In this document: one piece after another, positions 1 to 11,181 of the stretch
How the letters are laid out: each line of letters begins with the position of its first letter
How positions within the stretch are numbered: position 1 is the first letter of the stretch
Assembly: GCF_033473495.1 (NCBI RefSeq)
Contig: NC_088941.1
Location: forward strand, 558,001-622,000
Origin: Cercospora beticola
Taxonomy: Eukaryota; Ascomycota; Dothideomycetes; Mycosphaerellales; Mycosphaerellaceae
Length of the DNA: 64,000 bases
Reading direction: 5' to 3'
Program-made: the position numbers and the translations under genes
The notes under the pieces: model-generated
Told to the model about the DNA's origin: nothing
The model's database searches: none
What the model saw: the letters and a program-made list of their open reading frames with translations, nothing else

Positions 1-313
1 TGGTATCGCTAAATAGCGTCATGCCTTTTGTGCTGTCGTTTGTGGCGATGCACATGAGGATGACATCTGTGCTGGAGAGGGCTTGTTTCCAGAGGATTGT
101 GTCTTTGTTACTGCCGGCGAAAATCTGTATTGGGAAAGGAGGAGAGGTTTCGAGGGTGGGAAATTGGGTTAGGAGTTTTTCTTTGTTGCGGAGGAAGATT
201 TTGAGGGTGAAGGGTTCTTGATTTGATTCTGGTTGTGGTGGATTGGAGATGAGGTGGTGGAGGATGGCACGACCTGTTGCGCCTGTTGCGCCGCAGAGGG
301 TGTATTTGACCAT
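1..313 (-). CDS. NAD(P)-binding Rossmann-fold protein (NmrA/epimerase-like), truncated by window edge
   Basis: The ATG is at 313 on the minus strand and the frame stays open to the window edge, so only the first 104 residues are visible. The protein begins MVKYTLCGATGATGRAIL, which is the GxxGxxG dinucleotide-binding loop of an extended short-chain dehydrogenase or NmrA-like protein. A following segment ending in VILMCIATNDSTKG fits the beta-strand after the second helix. The C-terminal catalytic or substrate part lies outside the window, so the reaction cannot be assigned. An NmrA-type sensor or an NAD-dependent epimerase are both possible. Confidence 0.72.
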   Translation of the reverse strand, partial: MVKYTLCGATGATGRAILHHLISNPPQPESNQEPFTLKIFLRNKEKLLTQFPTLETSPPFPIQIFAGSNKDTILWKQALSSTDVILMCIATNDSTKGMTLFSDT

Positions 314-1266
314 GTTGGCTGGCTTGTTGTGCTGTGATGAGACGTGTGTGTTGCAGATGGTTGTCTGTAGAAGAGATCAAAGTGCAGTTGTGTTGCTACT
401 TCGGAAAAGTAATATCTTTGCTAGAGACGAAGAACAGGGATCACCTACTGACTTGCACTCTTCTTATCCTACAGCCATCTCTGCGTTACACGTTGTGGTA
501 AAACCGCAGAAGCATGCTGCTTCGGTCTTTTAGAAAAGACCGTCTGCCCTTTGTAAGGTCCGGACCTTCATGTCGTGTCGATCACCAATGCCAAGTGACG
601 TCAGGATATGTGATATGCAGTATGCCGCCAGCAAGAAGCCTCATTGTGCCTCTTAGCAGCAGGAACGCGGCAAATGGAGTTCTGGCCTTCGGTAAAACAT
701 ATGCTCCGGATGTACTCTCAGACTCTAGGCTGGCTCTCTGAATGTGATCCCAGCCCGCTTATAGTAAGTGCGTTGAAGGACCTACCAAGGCTGCAAGAGC
801 AACTGGGCCTCAATCACTCAAGAGAGGTGAGTTGCGACTGCTCATGAAGTTGAATAGTCTGGCCTATGTCCGTGGCCATTGTATGTTCACCCGAGTGCTA
901 GAGGTCAGAGCAAGGCATCCTGAAGATTCCACAACCGGTCTGAAATTCACTCTGAACAGCCGTCTGCTGTCAAGTACTTGTGCACATGGTCGGCAATCTT
1001 GATCTTGAAATGAGGCCAGCGAACGCTGCGATCTCTCGCTACCGCATGGCCATCAGGCATCAATAGAGAAACTTCTGTATCGCTATCAGTGCTCTCTGGT
1101 AATTGCTTGGTCCATCTCTTCACACTCTGTTCTATCGATCCGCATTCTGTTCCCGTCATCTGTTCAATCGTGTCGCCGGCGACCATTTCTGTTGTCTGTA
1201 CTCCTATACAATGCTCGCTAAATAGTCCTTGCTCTAGATGCTGTCGATATCCTTTAATGCTTTCTC
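314..1266. other. intergenic stretch, no supported gene
   Basis: This lies between the truncated Rossmann protein and the end of the methyltransferase gene. No domain or convincing splice pattern is seen. One 107-residue minus-strand frame starts at 1270, overlapping the methyltransferase stop as ATGA, but resembles no family I know. Confidence 0.5.
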
Positions 1267-2526
1267 TCATGTTGCAGCGTCATATGGTTTCTGGCCATAC
1301 ACAATGTACCTGCGAACGTTAGCCGAGCAGAGAGACCTGAAAGGGGGAGAAACTAACAGAGGGCAGTAACTGTGAATTGCCTTCTTCTTCCACTCCCTTC
1401 GCACTTCCATCAGTAATACCTCCATCTGCTCCACGCTCCACCCCAAACCGAGCGTAAATGTCCTTACACTCAGCCCGCTCAAGCCTTCTAATAGACCAAC
1501 AAGAAACAACAAACCAGCTTGCCGTAGCCTCTTATCCTTTGGCCACGGCCCAACAGGGATCTTAAAAGCCTTCACAGTACAGTTAATAAACCCCGCGGCC
1601 TCCATCTTCTGTTTAATCACATCAGGATAACAACGGCCGGTCAAACCAAAATTCGAGATACCCTCCTGCCACAAATCGATCCAGCGCTGCACCGCTCCAT
1701 CTGCCGGCATAGTCCCATCATCCGAAGCGAATTGGAGATCAAATTCTTGGTTCTCGACCCACCCGCCAGGCTCGAGAGTCTTCCACGCTTGCTCAAAAAA
1801 GAAGTCCCACGATTTGAGGGAGAAACCGTTCATGAGACGTGTATGAATGAAATCGAACCTTTGGCTGAATGTCCATGTTTCGTCAGCATCCATGACTTGG
1901 AATTCGAGATTGGGCGGAACGGCGGTGGGTTGGATGGGAGAAAGATCGATCCCGATGACTTGGGCGCTTGGATGGTCGTCTGCGACATCGATGGCCCAAA
2001 TTCCTGGGAGAGGTTAGTGGGAGGGAAATTCATGTCTCAGGCAAGGAAATGAAATCGGCTTCTTTCTACATCGAACTGGTTGCGATGTTGCATCTCCAGA
2101 TTCTAGACGAAGTGGTGTTTCGCCCCAGCAACGGCTTGACGTACCTGTCCCTGTCCCCACGTCGAGGATCATACCAGGACGCTCAATCGGGCAATGCCAA
2201 TGCTTTTCTTCGAGGGTGAGGCGGATGCTATGGTACGTGATGTCCATTCGCTCCTGTTCTGACTCATCGTTGGGCAACGCATATTTTTTATCGCGTTGAA
2301 AAGCATGATATGTTCGGCCGTTTTCTTCTTCATAGTCAAATATGCTCGACGCCACAGAGGCTGTCGAGAGGGTTCCTTCTTCGTAGCCAGAGTCGTCGGA
2401 AAAGGAATCGGCGTCCCGCGCCTATCAAGATGTCAGTCGACCGGACGCTGGACCGAGAGGAACACACGAGTATACCTCGACGTTAACATCGTTCAGTTCC
2501 GCTTCCGCTCCGCCATGGTGATCCAT
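1267..2526 (-). CDS. LaeA-like SAM-dependent methyltransferase
   Basis: This is a class I methyltransferase of the LaeA/UMTA-like fungal family, typically nuclear or cytosolic regulators or modifiers linked to secondary metabolism. Four exons are inferred: 2526-2476, 2421-2145, 2003-1358 and 1309-1267, giving 338 residues. The start MDHHGGAEAELNDVNVE leads into the family's acidic DSGYEEG stretch, then ENGRTYH and the QERMD region. The SAM-binding motif LDVGTGTGIWAIDVA is created by the 141-bp second intron. GIDLSPIQP, the FDFIHTR block and PGGWVENQE follow. WPKDKRLRQAG and the ending YIVYGQKP are hallmarks of the family. The third intron is 48 bp. The gene is transcribed away from the P450 at 3808. 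Substrate is unknown; many paralogs of LaeA exist in each fungus, so orthology to LaeA itself is not claimed. Confidence 0.86.
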
Positions 2527-3807
2527 TTGTCGCAAGCAGCGTCTTCTCTCTTTCGACAGAATATGTGCACATGTGTGAGAGCGAGCGCAGCAGAGTTCTT
2601 ACAGGCCGTTATGAGATTCGGATATCGGCAAGTAGAGAAGCGCTGTGCATGAGACCGAGCCGGAAGGCAATACAGAGAAAGATGTGCAAGAATATACGCC
2701 GTGGACCATGGTCCAGAGCGGGTCTTCTCACTTGCACAACCGCAAGCACTAGCGATCTGTGCGACGCGAACCACGTGGAGTCGAGAAGAGGTTCGTGCGC
2801 GTTGGCGGCGGCGTCGACGGGATGGACCCCCGATGTGTGGCTAGCTCCACGCCTACCGAGATGGCGTGCGCTTCCTGGTCCTCCCCGCGGAAAAAGGGCA
2901 GACCTTGTTGGCCAGCTGCCGAGGGCCAACCTTTCGTCCTGCAGTAGTCGATGATGCGGGCATCAAGATGCGTAGACACGCAACCTTCGTCTCTGGCAGC
3001 ATCATCACCATCCACCAGACCGAGTGCGAAGACCGTCGAATGTGTCTTCAAAGACGATCTGCCTCACGGTCCACCAATTATAGTGTCTCAGATGCAATGG
3101 GGATGTCGTTTTCCGCTGATTATTACTCTGCAGGTAAATCCTCGCTTACCTGGAATTCGTCGATTTACGAAGACTGCTCTCGCTAGACCTTCTAGGGCGA
3201 TATCCGACTCTGGAAGAAGCAGCCTGTCCGATTCATCCAGGTCAAGACCGACAGAAGGAGTGGCATTGAGCAGGCTCTGCAACGCTGCTCGATGCCTCGT
3301 ACTGCTGTGCATCTTAGCTCACCGTCAACATGCGTGAACATGCAGAGAGCATCTGCTAGCTTTGCATTGCACAGGTGATAACAGACGCTAATCGCGATCC
3401 CCACTTCTGACAGATCCTACAGAGTCTGCGGCCGTTGCATCGGCACAGTCAATAACGTCCTTCCCCGTTCGGTATCTGCAGGAGATCGGGCGAAACCCTC
3501 CAAATCAGATTGCGATTAGCACGCAAGCACGGCCATGTGGTCTCGCTTGTCTCCCATCCAGCAAGCAAGCCCGTGGTTTCGCGTATATCTGTCATTCGGG
3601 AGCCAAGTGATTTTCTTTTCGTTCTCGACTGCTTGACTTGCTTTCGCCATGGCCGCTTTGCAGAGCTGATAAGATCCTGCCGGCCCGCATAGCTGCACAA
3701 CGAGAGCTGGCTCGGGGCTTCGCGTGCTCTGTAGTACCAGGGTCGTCGCTTTCTTTTAAGCTCGATTGGCCGGGTTTCGTTTGGGACTGATCACACATAC
3801 CGACAGT
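2527..3807. promoter_or_regulatory. divergent upstream region of methyltransferase and P450
   Basis: This 1.28-kb gene-free stretch separates the LaeA-like gene (minus) from the P450 (plus) and must contain both promoters. Short frames in it have no family resemblance. I see no clear TATA box or known operator. Confidence 0.4.
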
Positions 3808-5437
3808 ATGGCTCTGCTATCCAGAATCGCAGTTGCAGCTGTCACGCTGCTGGCGGTGTACTACATAGTGGGATCAATCTTGAGCTACCGCCGACTGCGC
3901 CAGTTCAAAGGACCACCGCTCGCCAGCTTTTCACGATTCTGGCTCTTCTGGAAAGAATGTAGAGGCACTCTTCCTCATGCCCAAGTTGCAGCCCTGGAGA
4001 AATATGGTATACGAGTTCACGTCTCAAACAGAGTGACAGGTAATGAGCTGACGTGATTTGAAAGGATCCCCGGCGCGTATAGGCCATGACTTGCTCGTTA
4101 CCGACGATGCGGAACTGATTCGTCATATCAATGCGCCCGGCTCAAGGTGGACGAGATCAGGATGGTACGATGCTATGCGGATGGACCCGAGGCAAGACAA
4201 CGTTTTCTCGACGCGCAATGAAGAGGCGCATGTGGACTTGAAGGCAAAGGAAGCTGGCGGAGTGCGTCGTCGGAGTTGCTCGGTGATGGCGAGGACGGTG
4301 TGACTGACCAGCTTGCAGTATAACGGCCGCGACATCAACACGATTGAGCCTGATATCGACTCCCGAATTGGCGAATTCATTGGGCTCATCCGGAAACATG
4401 AAGGCAAAGTCGTCGACTTGGCGCCCAAGGTCCGGTATTTTGTCCTGGATGTTCTGAGCACAGTGGCCTTTGGACGCCCGTTTGGATTCATGGCTGCTGA
4501 TGAGGACAAATGGGATTACTGCCAAACCTCGGATGATTTTACTCTGATCCTAGGCCTTACCGCTAACCACAGCTCGGTGAGATGGCTGCTCGGCCAAGAT
4601 TGGGTCCAGACTCTCGCTGCACCGAAGACCACGGATAAAAATGGAATTGGTCCTGCGCTTGCCTTTGCCCACAAGGCTGTGTCGGAGAGGTACGGACCCG
4701 ATGCAAAATCCAGAAAGGATATGCTTGGCCACTTTGTGAACAAGGGACTTTCCCAAGTGCAGTGCGAATGTGAAGCTTTTCTCCAGATCATGGCCGGAAC
4801 TGATTCTTCCGCAACGATTTTGCGATGTGCCATTTTCACCCTCGCTGGTAATCCCCGCGTGTATGCGAAGCTGCGCGCAGAGATCGATGGCGTGCTGGGG
4901 CAGAACACGTCTCTCAGATACCCGGATGTGCTAAAGCTGGAATATCTCAAGGCCGTCATTTGGGAGACGATCAGGTTATTCCCTCCCTTGTTTGGCCTGA
5001 AGGAGAAGTGTGCGCCGGTCGGTGGCGACGAGTTCAACGGCGTTTTCTATCCAGAGGGATCCAGTGTAGCCGGGTGCGATGCCGCCATAATGAGGAGAAA
5101 GGACGTGTTTGGAGATGATGCCTCATTCTTCCGGCCCGAGCGATTACTGGAAGGTGACGATGCGCTTCGGCGAAAGCGAATGCAAACTGTGGAAGTCGCG
5201 TTTGGTTCGGGTAGATTCCTCTGCCTTGGTAAGAACATTGCCATGATAGAGTTGCACAAGACCATTGTTGCGGTGAGTTGCCTGACCTTCGTGACTGCAC
5301 CGAAACTTGGCTGACATTATCAGATAATGAGGAATTTCGATTTCGCGATGGCGGATCCCATGCGAGCTGTCGATGATGTTTTGCATAACGTGCACCAGCA
5401 AAAGAACATGAACTTGGTGTTCACCGCACGGGAGTAA
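3808..5437 (+). CDS. cytochrome P450 monooxygenase (pisatin demethylase/benzoate hydroxylase-like)
   Basis: This is a heme-thiolate monooxygenase of the microsomal E-class group I type, anchored in the ER membrane. Exons are 3808-4006, 4065-4261, 4319-5272 and 5324-5437, with introns of 58, 57 and 51 bp, coding for 487 residues. The N-terminal anchor is about residues 1-25 (MALLSRIAVAAVTLLAVYYI). The I-helix oxygen-activation motif is AGTDSSAT. The K-helix ExxR is ETIR, and the PERF-like motif is FRPERLLE. The heme loop FGSGRFLCLG has the cysteine ligand near residue 434. The RIGHDLLVTDDAELIRHINA and SGWYDAMRMDP blocks resemble fungal pisatin-demethylase-like P450s. Transcription is divergent from the LaeA-like gene, which hints at secondary or xenobiotic metabolism. 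Substrate is unknown. Confidence 0.93.
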
Positions 5438-5911
5438 TGACTTATGAATGATTTACAGCTACAGTTACAAGATACCACAATGTATGAGAGATGATGCATA
5501 TTGGCAACACAAACTGCCTTACAACGATGACTTCACTCTCTGGGAGCTCACTTGCGCCAAATACCAACAAAACTTCTGCGCGGTAACGTGAGAATCATTG
5601 CCAAATAGCTAGCTGGTGCGCACATGTTCCATCTTTTGCCAAACATCTGTTGGTGAATGTGTGTTGTAGTTAAGTAGTGAAGCAAATCTGCCAAGACTTT
5701 TGGCACCCGCCGCGGCAGTCACGTCGCCCAAAGCTTCAACTGAGGTTGGACGTGAAGCACTGCGATAACATCAACCTTTCACGACCTGCCGACTTGTCCT
5801 CGATCTTTGCGCGCCCGCAGAAACATCCATTGGGTAACATTGCCGAGCGCAACACCTACTGGCCGCGAAGTCACGACACCAAGCGCGCAAGGCGCAACAG
5901 CAGATGGGAAG
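5438..5911. promoter_or_regulatory. intergenic stretch with TAF6 promoter
   Basis: This holds the 3' end of the P450 transcript and the upstream region of TAF6. An open frame extends the TAF6 frame upstream to 5807 but has no ATG, so it was not included in the gene. No distinct motif is seen. Confidence 0.4.
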
Positions 5912-7267
5912 ATGGCATCTGTCTGGAACCCAGAAAATGTCACCGACGTGGCCGAGTCGGTGGGCATTGCGTCGCTGCATCGCGATGTCGCAGAACACTT
6001 AGCGCGAGATGTGGAATATCGCATGAGCCAGGTGTTGGAAGAGGCGTTGAAGTTCATGCGACATGCGAAACGGACCACCCTCACCACTCAGGACATCTCA
6101 CATGCGCTACGAGTGCTCGACGTCGAGCCGCTATACGGATACGAATCCACGCGACCGCTGCGTTTCGGTGAGGCCTCGATAGGACCTGGCCAGCCACTCT
6201 TCTACGTGGAAGATGAGGAAGTCGATTTCGAAAAGCTGATCAATGCTCCACTGCCAAAAGTGCCGCGCGAGATCAGCTTTACAGGCCACTGGTTAGCTGT
6301 GGAAGGCGTGCAGCCTAGTATACCGCAGAACCCGACACAAGCAGATCAGCGAGGGCAAGAGTTGGCAGGAAAAGGGCAGAACGCCAACACATTGGCTGCG
6401 CTCAGCGGCAATGACAACGTTGCGGTCAAGCCACTCGTCAAGCATGTGCTGTCGAAGGAGCTCCAATTGTACTTCGAGCGCATATGTGCCGCCATTCTGG
6501 ACGAGGAGAATGTTGAATATCAAGCAGCAGCTCTCGCTTCACTCAGATCCGATCCCGGCCTGCATCAGCTGGTGCCATACTTCATACAATTTGTGGCGGA
6601 CAAGGTCACGCACAATATGAAGTCGCTATTCATCCTCCTGCAGAGCATGCGGCTGGTGGAGTCGCTTCTCTCGAATCCGAGCCTTTATATCGCGCCATAT
6701 GTGTCTTCACTGATACCGTCGATCCTGACGTGCGTTCTCGGCAAGCACTTGGGCGCCGCATCAAAAGACCAAAGCGATGCACATTTTGTGTTGCGATCGT
6801 TCTCTAGCAGTCTGCTTTCGAAAATCGCGAAGGACTTTGGCGATAGCTCCTCCACACTCAAGCCGCGGATAGCACGATCCTGCATGAAACACTTCCTTGA
6901 CTCTCACAAGCCTTTTGGCACACACTACGGCGCCATCAATGCCTTGAGAGACATAGCCGGGCCAGCGGGCGTGAGACAGCTGATCTTGCCTCACCTGAAG
7001 GCATACGACGTACACTTACAGGAAGGACTCAAAGACGATGCAAAGCGACCGCACGCGGAGAAGGTCGTGGAAGCCATTGTCGGAGCACTCGAGACTCTAG
7101 AGCAGGATGCTGTTGGGCATGGTAATCAGACCAATGGGCATCCTGAGGGCGCTGCGCTAAAGGAGCGACTGAATGAGCTCCTCGGCGAGGCTGTCGCGCA
7201 GGCAGTGTTGGCTAAGGAGCGGCCATCACTGATTAATGCTGTGCTCGAGAAGGAAGTTGAACTCTGA
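5912..7267 (+). CDS. TAF6: TATA-binding-protein associated factor 6 (TFIID/SAGA subunit)
   Basis: TAF6 is a subunit of TFIID and SAGA in the nucleus and pairs with TAF9 through a histone fold. The intronless frame codes for 451 residues, about the usual fungal length. Residues 1-70 form the histone fold: VWNPENVTDVAESVGI, then LARDVEYRMSQVLEEALKFM and TLTTQDISHALRVLDVEPLYG, which are diagnostic of TAF6. The linker FDRKINAPLPKVP-type block is present as FEKLINAPLPKVPREI. The C-terminal half (from about 190) is the HEAT-repeat TAF6C region, including LQLYFERICAAILD and the conserved RSCMKHFLD and THYGAINAL blocks. The start was set at the ATG at 5912 because the upstream frame has only non-ATG codons. 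It is convergent with the MFS gene that ends at 7543. Confidence 0.95.
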   Translation: MASVWNPENVTDVAESVGIASLHRDVAEHLARDVEYRMSQVLEEALKFMRHAKRTTLTTQDISHALRVLDVEPLYGYESTRPLRFGEASIGPGQPLFYVEDEEVDFEKLINAPLPKVPREISFTGHWLAVEGVQPSIPQNPTQADQRGQELAGKGQNANTLAALSGNDNVAVKPLVKHVLSKELQLYFERICAAILDEENVEYQAAALASLRSDPGLHQLVPYFIQFVADKVTHNMKSLFILLQSMRLVESLLSNPSLYIAPYVSSLIPSILTCVLGKHLGAASKDQSDAHFVLRSFSSSLLSKIAKDFGDSSSTLKPRIARSCMKHFLDSHKPFGTHYGAINALRDIAGPAGVRQLILPHLKAYDVHLQEGLKDDAKRPHAEKVVEAIVGALETLEQDAVGHGNQTNGHPEGAALKERLNELLGEAVAQAVLAKERPSLINAVLEKEVEL

Positions 7268-7542
7268 AGCATTTCGAATACTACATTGTGATGAGAAGAT
7301 GCTCTTGTATATGGGTCATGACAATTAGCGCGGCGTTGGGGCACGGTACGCAGCTGTAGCAGTTCGCATGCGCATGCAGAGAGTGTGCTGCAAAGATGCA
7401 GAGGAAATGATATTCTTCACAGACACACACCATCAATCCGATTTTCCACGGAGATCTTGCCACAAGCTTCCCGACCATTCGCGCAACTTTCATCGTGCGG
7501 AGGAGATTGACTCAAAAATGCTTGTCTTCTCCAAGTCTCGTC

Positions 7543-8955
7543 TCAGATGATGCCAGCCTTCCTCATAAACCAGCTGCCGCCTCCAAGTAGTGCAGTACAA
7601 CCAGAAAAGATAATGATTGTGCCATACTCGCTGCTATAAGCAGATGCTGCATTGTCGTTCCAGCTGCGGCCATCTTTCAGTAGCGACCCAGAAAGGGGCC
7701 CGGAAATAATGGATCCTACACCTCGACCAGCAGCCAAGAGACCGAATATGAGGTTTGCATCTGTGCCCTCGTGCTTCTTCTGCACTTCTCGGATCAGTCC
7801 ACCCCAGTGCGAGGAATACGCTGATGCAGTCAATCCGTACACGACGGAGAAGATGAAGAGCGGAGGCACTGCAACGGTGAAGCCCAGGATTATCAGTACT
7901 GACACACCAGCGACAGCGCTCACAGCGAGCATGACTGTCATTGTGTTGAACCTGTCGACGAGTGCGCCGACGGCAACGCAGCCGATCACTGCTCCGACGT
8001 TGATCAGGACGACGGTCAAGGACCCCAGCGTGCGGCCTATGCCGAATTCTTCGGCAATTGTAGGAAGATAGTTCATTGGCAAGAAATATCCTAGTGCTTG
8101 GATGCCATTGAAAAGTTGCAAGACCCAGAAGAGGCGGTGTCGCAGGAATGATGTCTGCACAGGAGGTGCCACATGGGTCGCAGAAATTGGAAGACGGGGC
8201 TTCAGAATGACAATGAGCGGCGCGGACAATATGCATATGATGGCCGCAACGATGCGTAGTGTCTAGACACGACAGATCAGCACCTATCGTCCTCAATTGG
8301 CATCGGACAGACTCACCCATCGAAAGCCGACTGCAGAAAGCATAGCCTGTAACAGCAACGGCATCACCACACCGCCTACGCCGTCTCCAGCAATAGAAAT
8401 GCCCAGCGCAAGACCTTTCTTCCGCACGAACCACTCGTTGACGTAGTTCAGTGTTGGCATGACCAGCGCATTTCCAGCAAAAGCATATATTATACCTTGG
8501 CATACAATAAGCTGCGGAACAGTGTTCGAAAAGGAAGCTCCAATTAAAGCAACTGCTACGAGTGGGAGGCTCGCCCAGAGTGAATACTGCCGCGCCCGTG
8601 GCCATTTCTGGAAGGCACCCAAGAATACCGGCATCGTCAGATACATAATTCCCGTGGATGTTGTTCCAATAGCAGCGATACCTCCTGGTTTCGATGCGAA
8701 TGGCTCGTTGGTAGTGTAGTATTCTTGCAAGACACCATAGGACAAAGCAAAGCCCCAGATCGTCGCGTTGCTCAAAAAGGAACCGAATAGTGCCATCCAC
8801 GCGTTTCGACCTTCGTCTGTGGGTGGCAGAGCATCTTGGACTTGACTGGGTGAGAGTGCAATGTCAATCGAGTCGCCAGAGGATGTGCCAGGTCGGCTTT
8901 CGAGTTCGATGGAGTTCCCGCTGCTCACAGGTTGCTGACATTGTGCTACCTCCAT
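7543..8955 (-). CDS. MFS monocarboxylate-type transporter
   Basis: This is a 12-TM major facilitator of the fungal monocarboxylate (MCT) type, probably in the plasma membrane. Exons are 8955-8317 and 8262-7543, joined across a 54-bp intron at the codon after GFRW, giving 452 residues. A Ser-rich cytosolic tail of about 65 residues precedes TM1 (GRNAWMALFGSFLSN, typical of the family, with YGVLQEYY after it). The loop FVRKKGLALGISIAGDGVGG is the MCT signature around TM5. The second half starts after a cytosolic loop at LPISATHV and contains FLPMNYLP and GLLAAGRGVGSIISGPLSG. A longer frame upstream of 8955 has only a GTG start, so the ATG was chosen. The substrate (monocarboxylate, riboflavin or another small acid) cannot be told from sequence. 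Confidence 0.92.
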
Positions 8956-9404
8956 AGTTGTGGGAGATTGCTTGGAAAGAAAACAGACACCAGGAACAAG
9001 TATCTGTAAGCCGAGCGACGACAACGCTTTCAAGCTATCTGCGGGACACTTCACGACATGTACGCCCTTTGGTCAGCATGCAAACGGTGACTGGATTGAG
9101 CTGTTCTAGGAGAGGAAAGAGATCCCGGCAGAAAAATCTTGGCAGTTTTTCTTAGCAGTTGGGGTTCTTGCTTCACCTCCACGCTCAACTTCATCAACTG
9201 CCTCCTGAATATCAGGTCATCGGAACAAGATGCATCTCTGTCGCAGAATGACGACTCTGATGCGGCTATGCCATCTGCTACATGTAGCATTACACGCCCG
9301 TCAAAAGTGATGTCATGAGCCTCTTTGCTCTAGCTGCACCCGCAGCTCATGAATAAGCCGGCCATGGAGGCCGATACTCCATGGTCATCTACATCGAGCA
9401 CCAT
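8956..9404. other. intergenic stretch, nothing recognised
   Basis: This holds the promoter of the MFS gene and the downstream region of the peptidase that ends at 9405. No other feature is seen. Confidence 0.4.
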
Positions 9405-10574
9405 CTACTCGCTGGTGGCATTGTAGCCAATCGAGGCGACACTCGCTCCCGCCTCGACGGCAGGATCGATCAGCACCGTCAAGACTCTTCCGTTGACAGT
9501 CGACGTCAGCTCCTGCAGCTCGTCTCCCCAGCTGTTGTACACACGTCCTATGGTCTGGCCTTCCACAACATCATCTAGGACAGCAATATCCATATCGATC
9601 CAGCCGCTAAAGTTGGTTCGTGGATTGGTGAAGTTGGTGGCAATGAAGGTCTGAGACAGATCGGGCTGAGGAACCTCGCCACTGGTCATTTGGAGATCAT
9701 CCATCAAGCGGAAGGCGAAGTCAACAGTGCGCTGAATCAAAGTGCGGTTCCAGTTGTTGGCTGGTCCGGTCTCGACCGTGATGGCTGGTACCCCGGCCTG
9801 GACCCATGTCGTTTCTATCGAGCCAGGCTCTCCAGGATCGATCTTGATCATGTCTGGCTGCAGAAGCTCCGCAATGCGCTGCACTCCTTCGAAGCCGTAG
9901 TCGGCATAACACCATAGCGGGCCGAGTGAGCCGGTGCTCAATGTGTCTGGGTTCCTGTGTCAGTCTTGCTGCGTCTGGAACATGTTGCCACGATACTCAC
10001 GAAAGTCCACGGCGATGTCGACATTTCAGGTGTTCCCCCAGATGTTATTCCAAATTGCCGAAGTGTACGACTGGATCAAACTCCCACCCTCCTCGATACT
10101 TCGTCCTGGAAAGTTGCGGTTGAGGTCGACAAAGAATCCATTTGATGAACTCGTGAAGAAATTCCTTTGGTTCATGAAGTTGCCTTGCGGATTCTGTGTC
10201 GGCAGTCCGATAACTGTGCCATTGAATTCGCCTGCAGCAACGGTCTCATTGAGCCTTCTGAATATATTTTGAACTATCGCCACCGGGTTGAGCTCGTCGC
10301 CATGAATCGATGCAGAGAATGACAGTTTTCGGCCGGTCTCGAGCGATTCGTTGGTCCCTCGTGCAACAAAGATTGGCAAGAAATATGTCAAGCCACCTTG
10401 GCCAGCCCCGGGAGATAACCAGAAACGGGATACTTGATTGCTTGGGACATCATTCACATCCAAAGATGAGATGATTGGATAGCCTTGGAACGAATCCCCG
10501 GTGTATTCAGTTCTGGCCCATACCGTAGGTGCGATAGCGGCCAGCCATGCTATGGACGTCGAGCTGAGCCTCAT
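9405..10574 (-). CDS. secreted M14 zinc peptidase/deacylase-like protein with an in-frame TGA
   Basis: This is an M14-fold hydrolase of the succinylglutamate desuccinylase/aspartoacylase type, presumably secreted. Exons are 10574-10001 and 9946-9405 (54-bp intron, acceptor before ACACATTG), 372 codons counting stops. A signal peptide is visible at residues 1-20 (MRLSSTSIAWLAAIAPTVWA). Zinc ligands fit HGDELN (HxxE) and the His in DFHTLSTGSLGPLWCYAD, which is rebuilt exactly by the splice. The substrate-binding DLNRNFPG and the catalytic Glu in AITVETGP are present. Codon 183 (10026-10028) is TGA, between WNNIWGNT and NVDIAVDF, where homologous proteins carry a Ser-Asn-type pair. Frame and homology continue on both sides, and no GT-AG intron can remove it. 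The gene is either a nonsense allele, a sequencing error or a readthrough case. It is divergent from the second M14 gene at 11182. Confidence 0.75.
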
Positions 10575-11181
10575 TGTCGGCGAGACTTGTGATTGCAAAA
10601 ATAGATGATGTTGTCACAGTCTGGTCGGTATATTCGGCCGACGTGACCTATGGCACATATTTATCATGCATTGTCGCGTGGCAGGCTAGGAATGCCAAGC
10701 TGATAAATCGCCCAGGCGATACCTCTCTAGGAAGTCGGCAAGAAAAAGCCAAGATCTACAATCAGACGCGCAGTTCGTAAGTGGCGCTCGTGTTACTACA
10801 TCAACGGTCTACAGCATTACATAGTAGGAATCACTCAACAGCAAGTACACGAAGATCACTATGGCGGAGGATTCTGCTTCCTGGAGTCGCGCGTGTGGAA
10901 TATCGCCGAAAGCCCCCAGCAGGGATATTTAGGTGGACGAATCTTGCCAAGAATAGCGTCGGCCAAATCGTTCGGAGTATACCAATTCACTAAGTACGCC
11001 GGCTATCGGCCGTACCCACTCTACGTGAACAAATACCGAGTTGGAGCAATGGAGGTGTGCTTCTTGCAGCAAGCAATCAGGCGAAGCGGGACTTTGCCTT
11101 TCACTTCTGCTGCACAAAAGCAGCAGCCGGGCCACATCCACTTTCGTCCCTGGTTGGACTCTTCATGAGAGACGGTTGAAG
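10575..11181. promoter_or_regulatory. shared divergent upstream region of the two M14 peptidase genes
   Basis: These 607 bp separate two oppositely transcribed secreted M14 genes and must hold both promoters, which makes co-regulation possible. No coding potential is seen on either strand beyond short chance frames. Confidence 0.4.

Noticed and set aside
947..1270. 107-codon minus-strand frame overlapping the methyltransferase stop as ATGA
   Set aside because: The methyltransferase ends at its normal family C-terminus. The extra frame shows no domain, and a bacterial-style overlap has no meaning in a fungal gene.
8956..9054. N-terminal extension of the monocarboxylate-type transporter
   Set aside because: The only start is GTG. 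The first ATG at 8955 gives a normal cytosolic tail.
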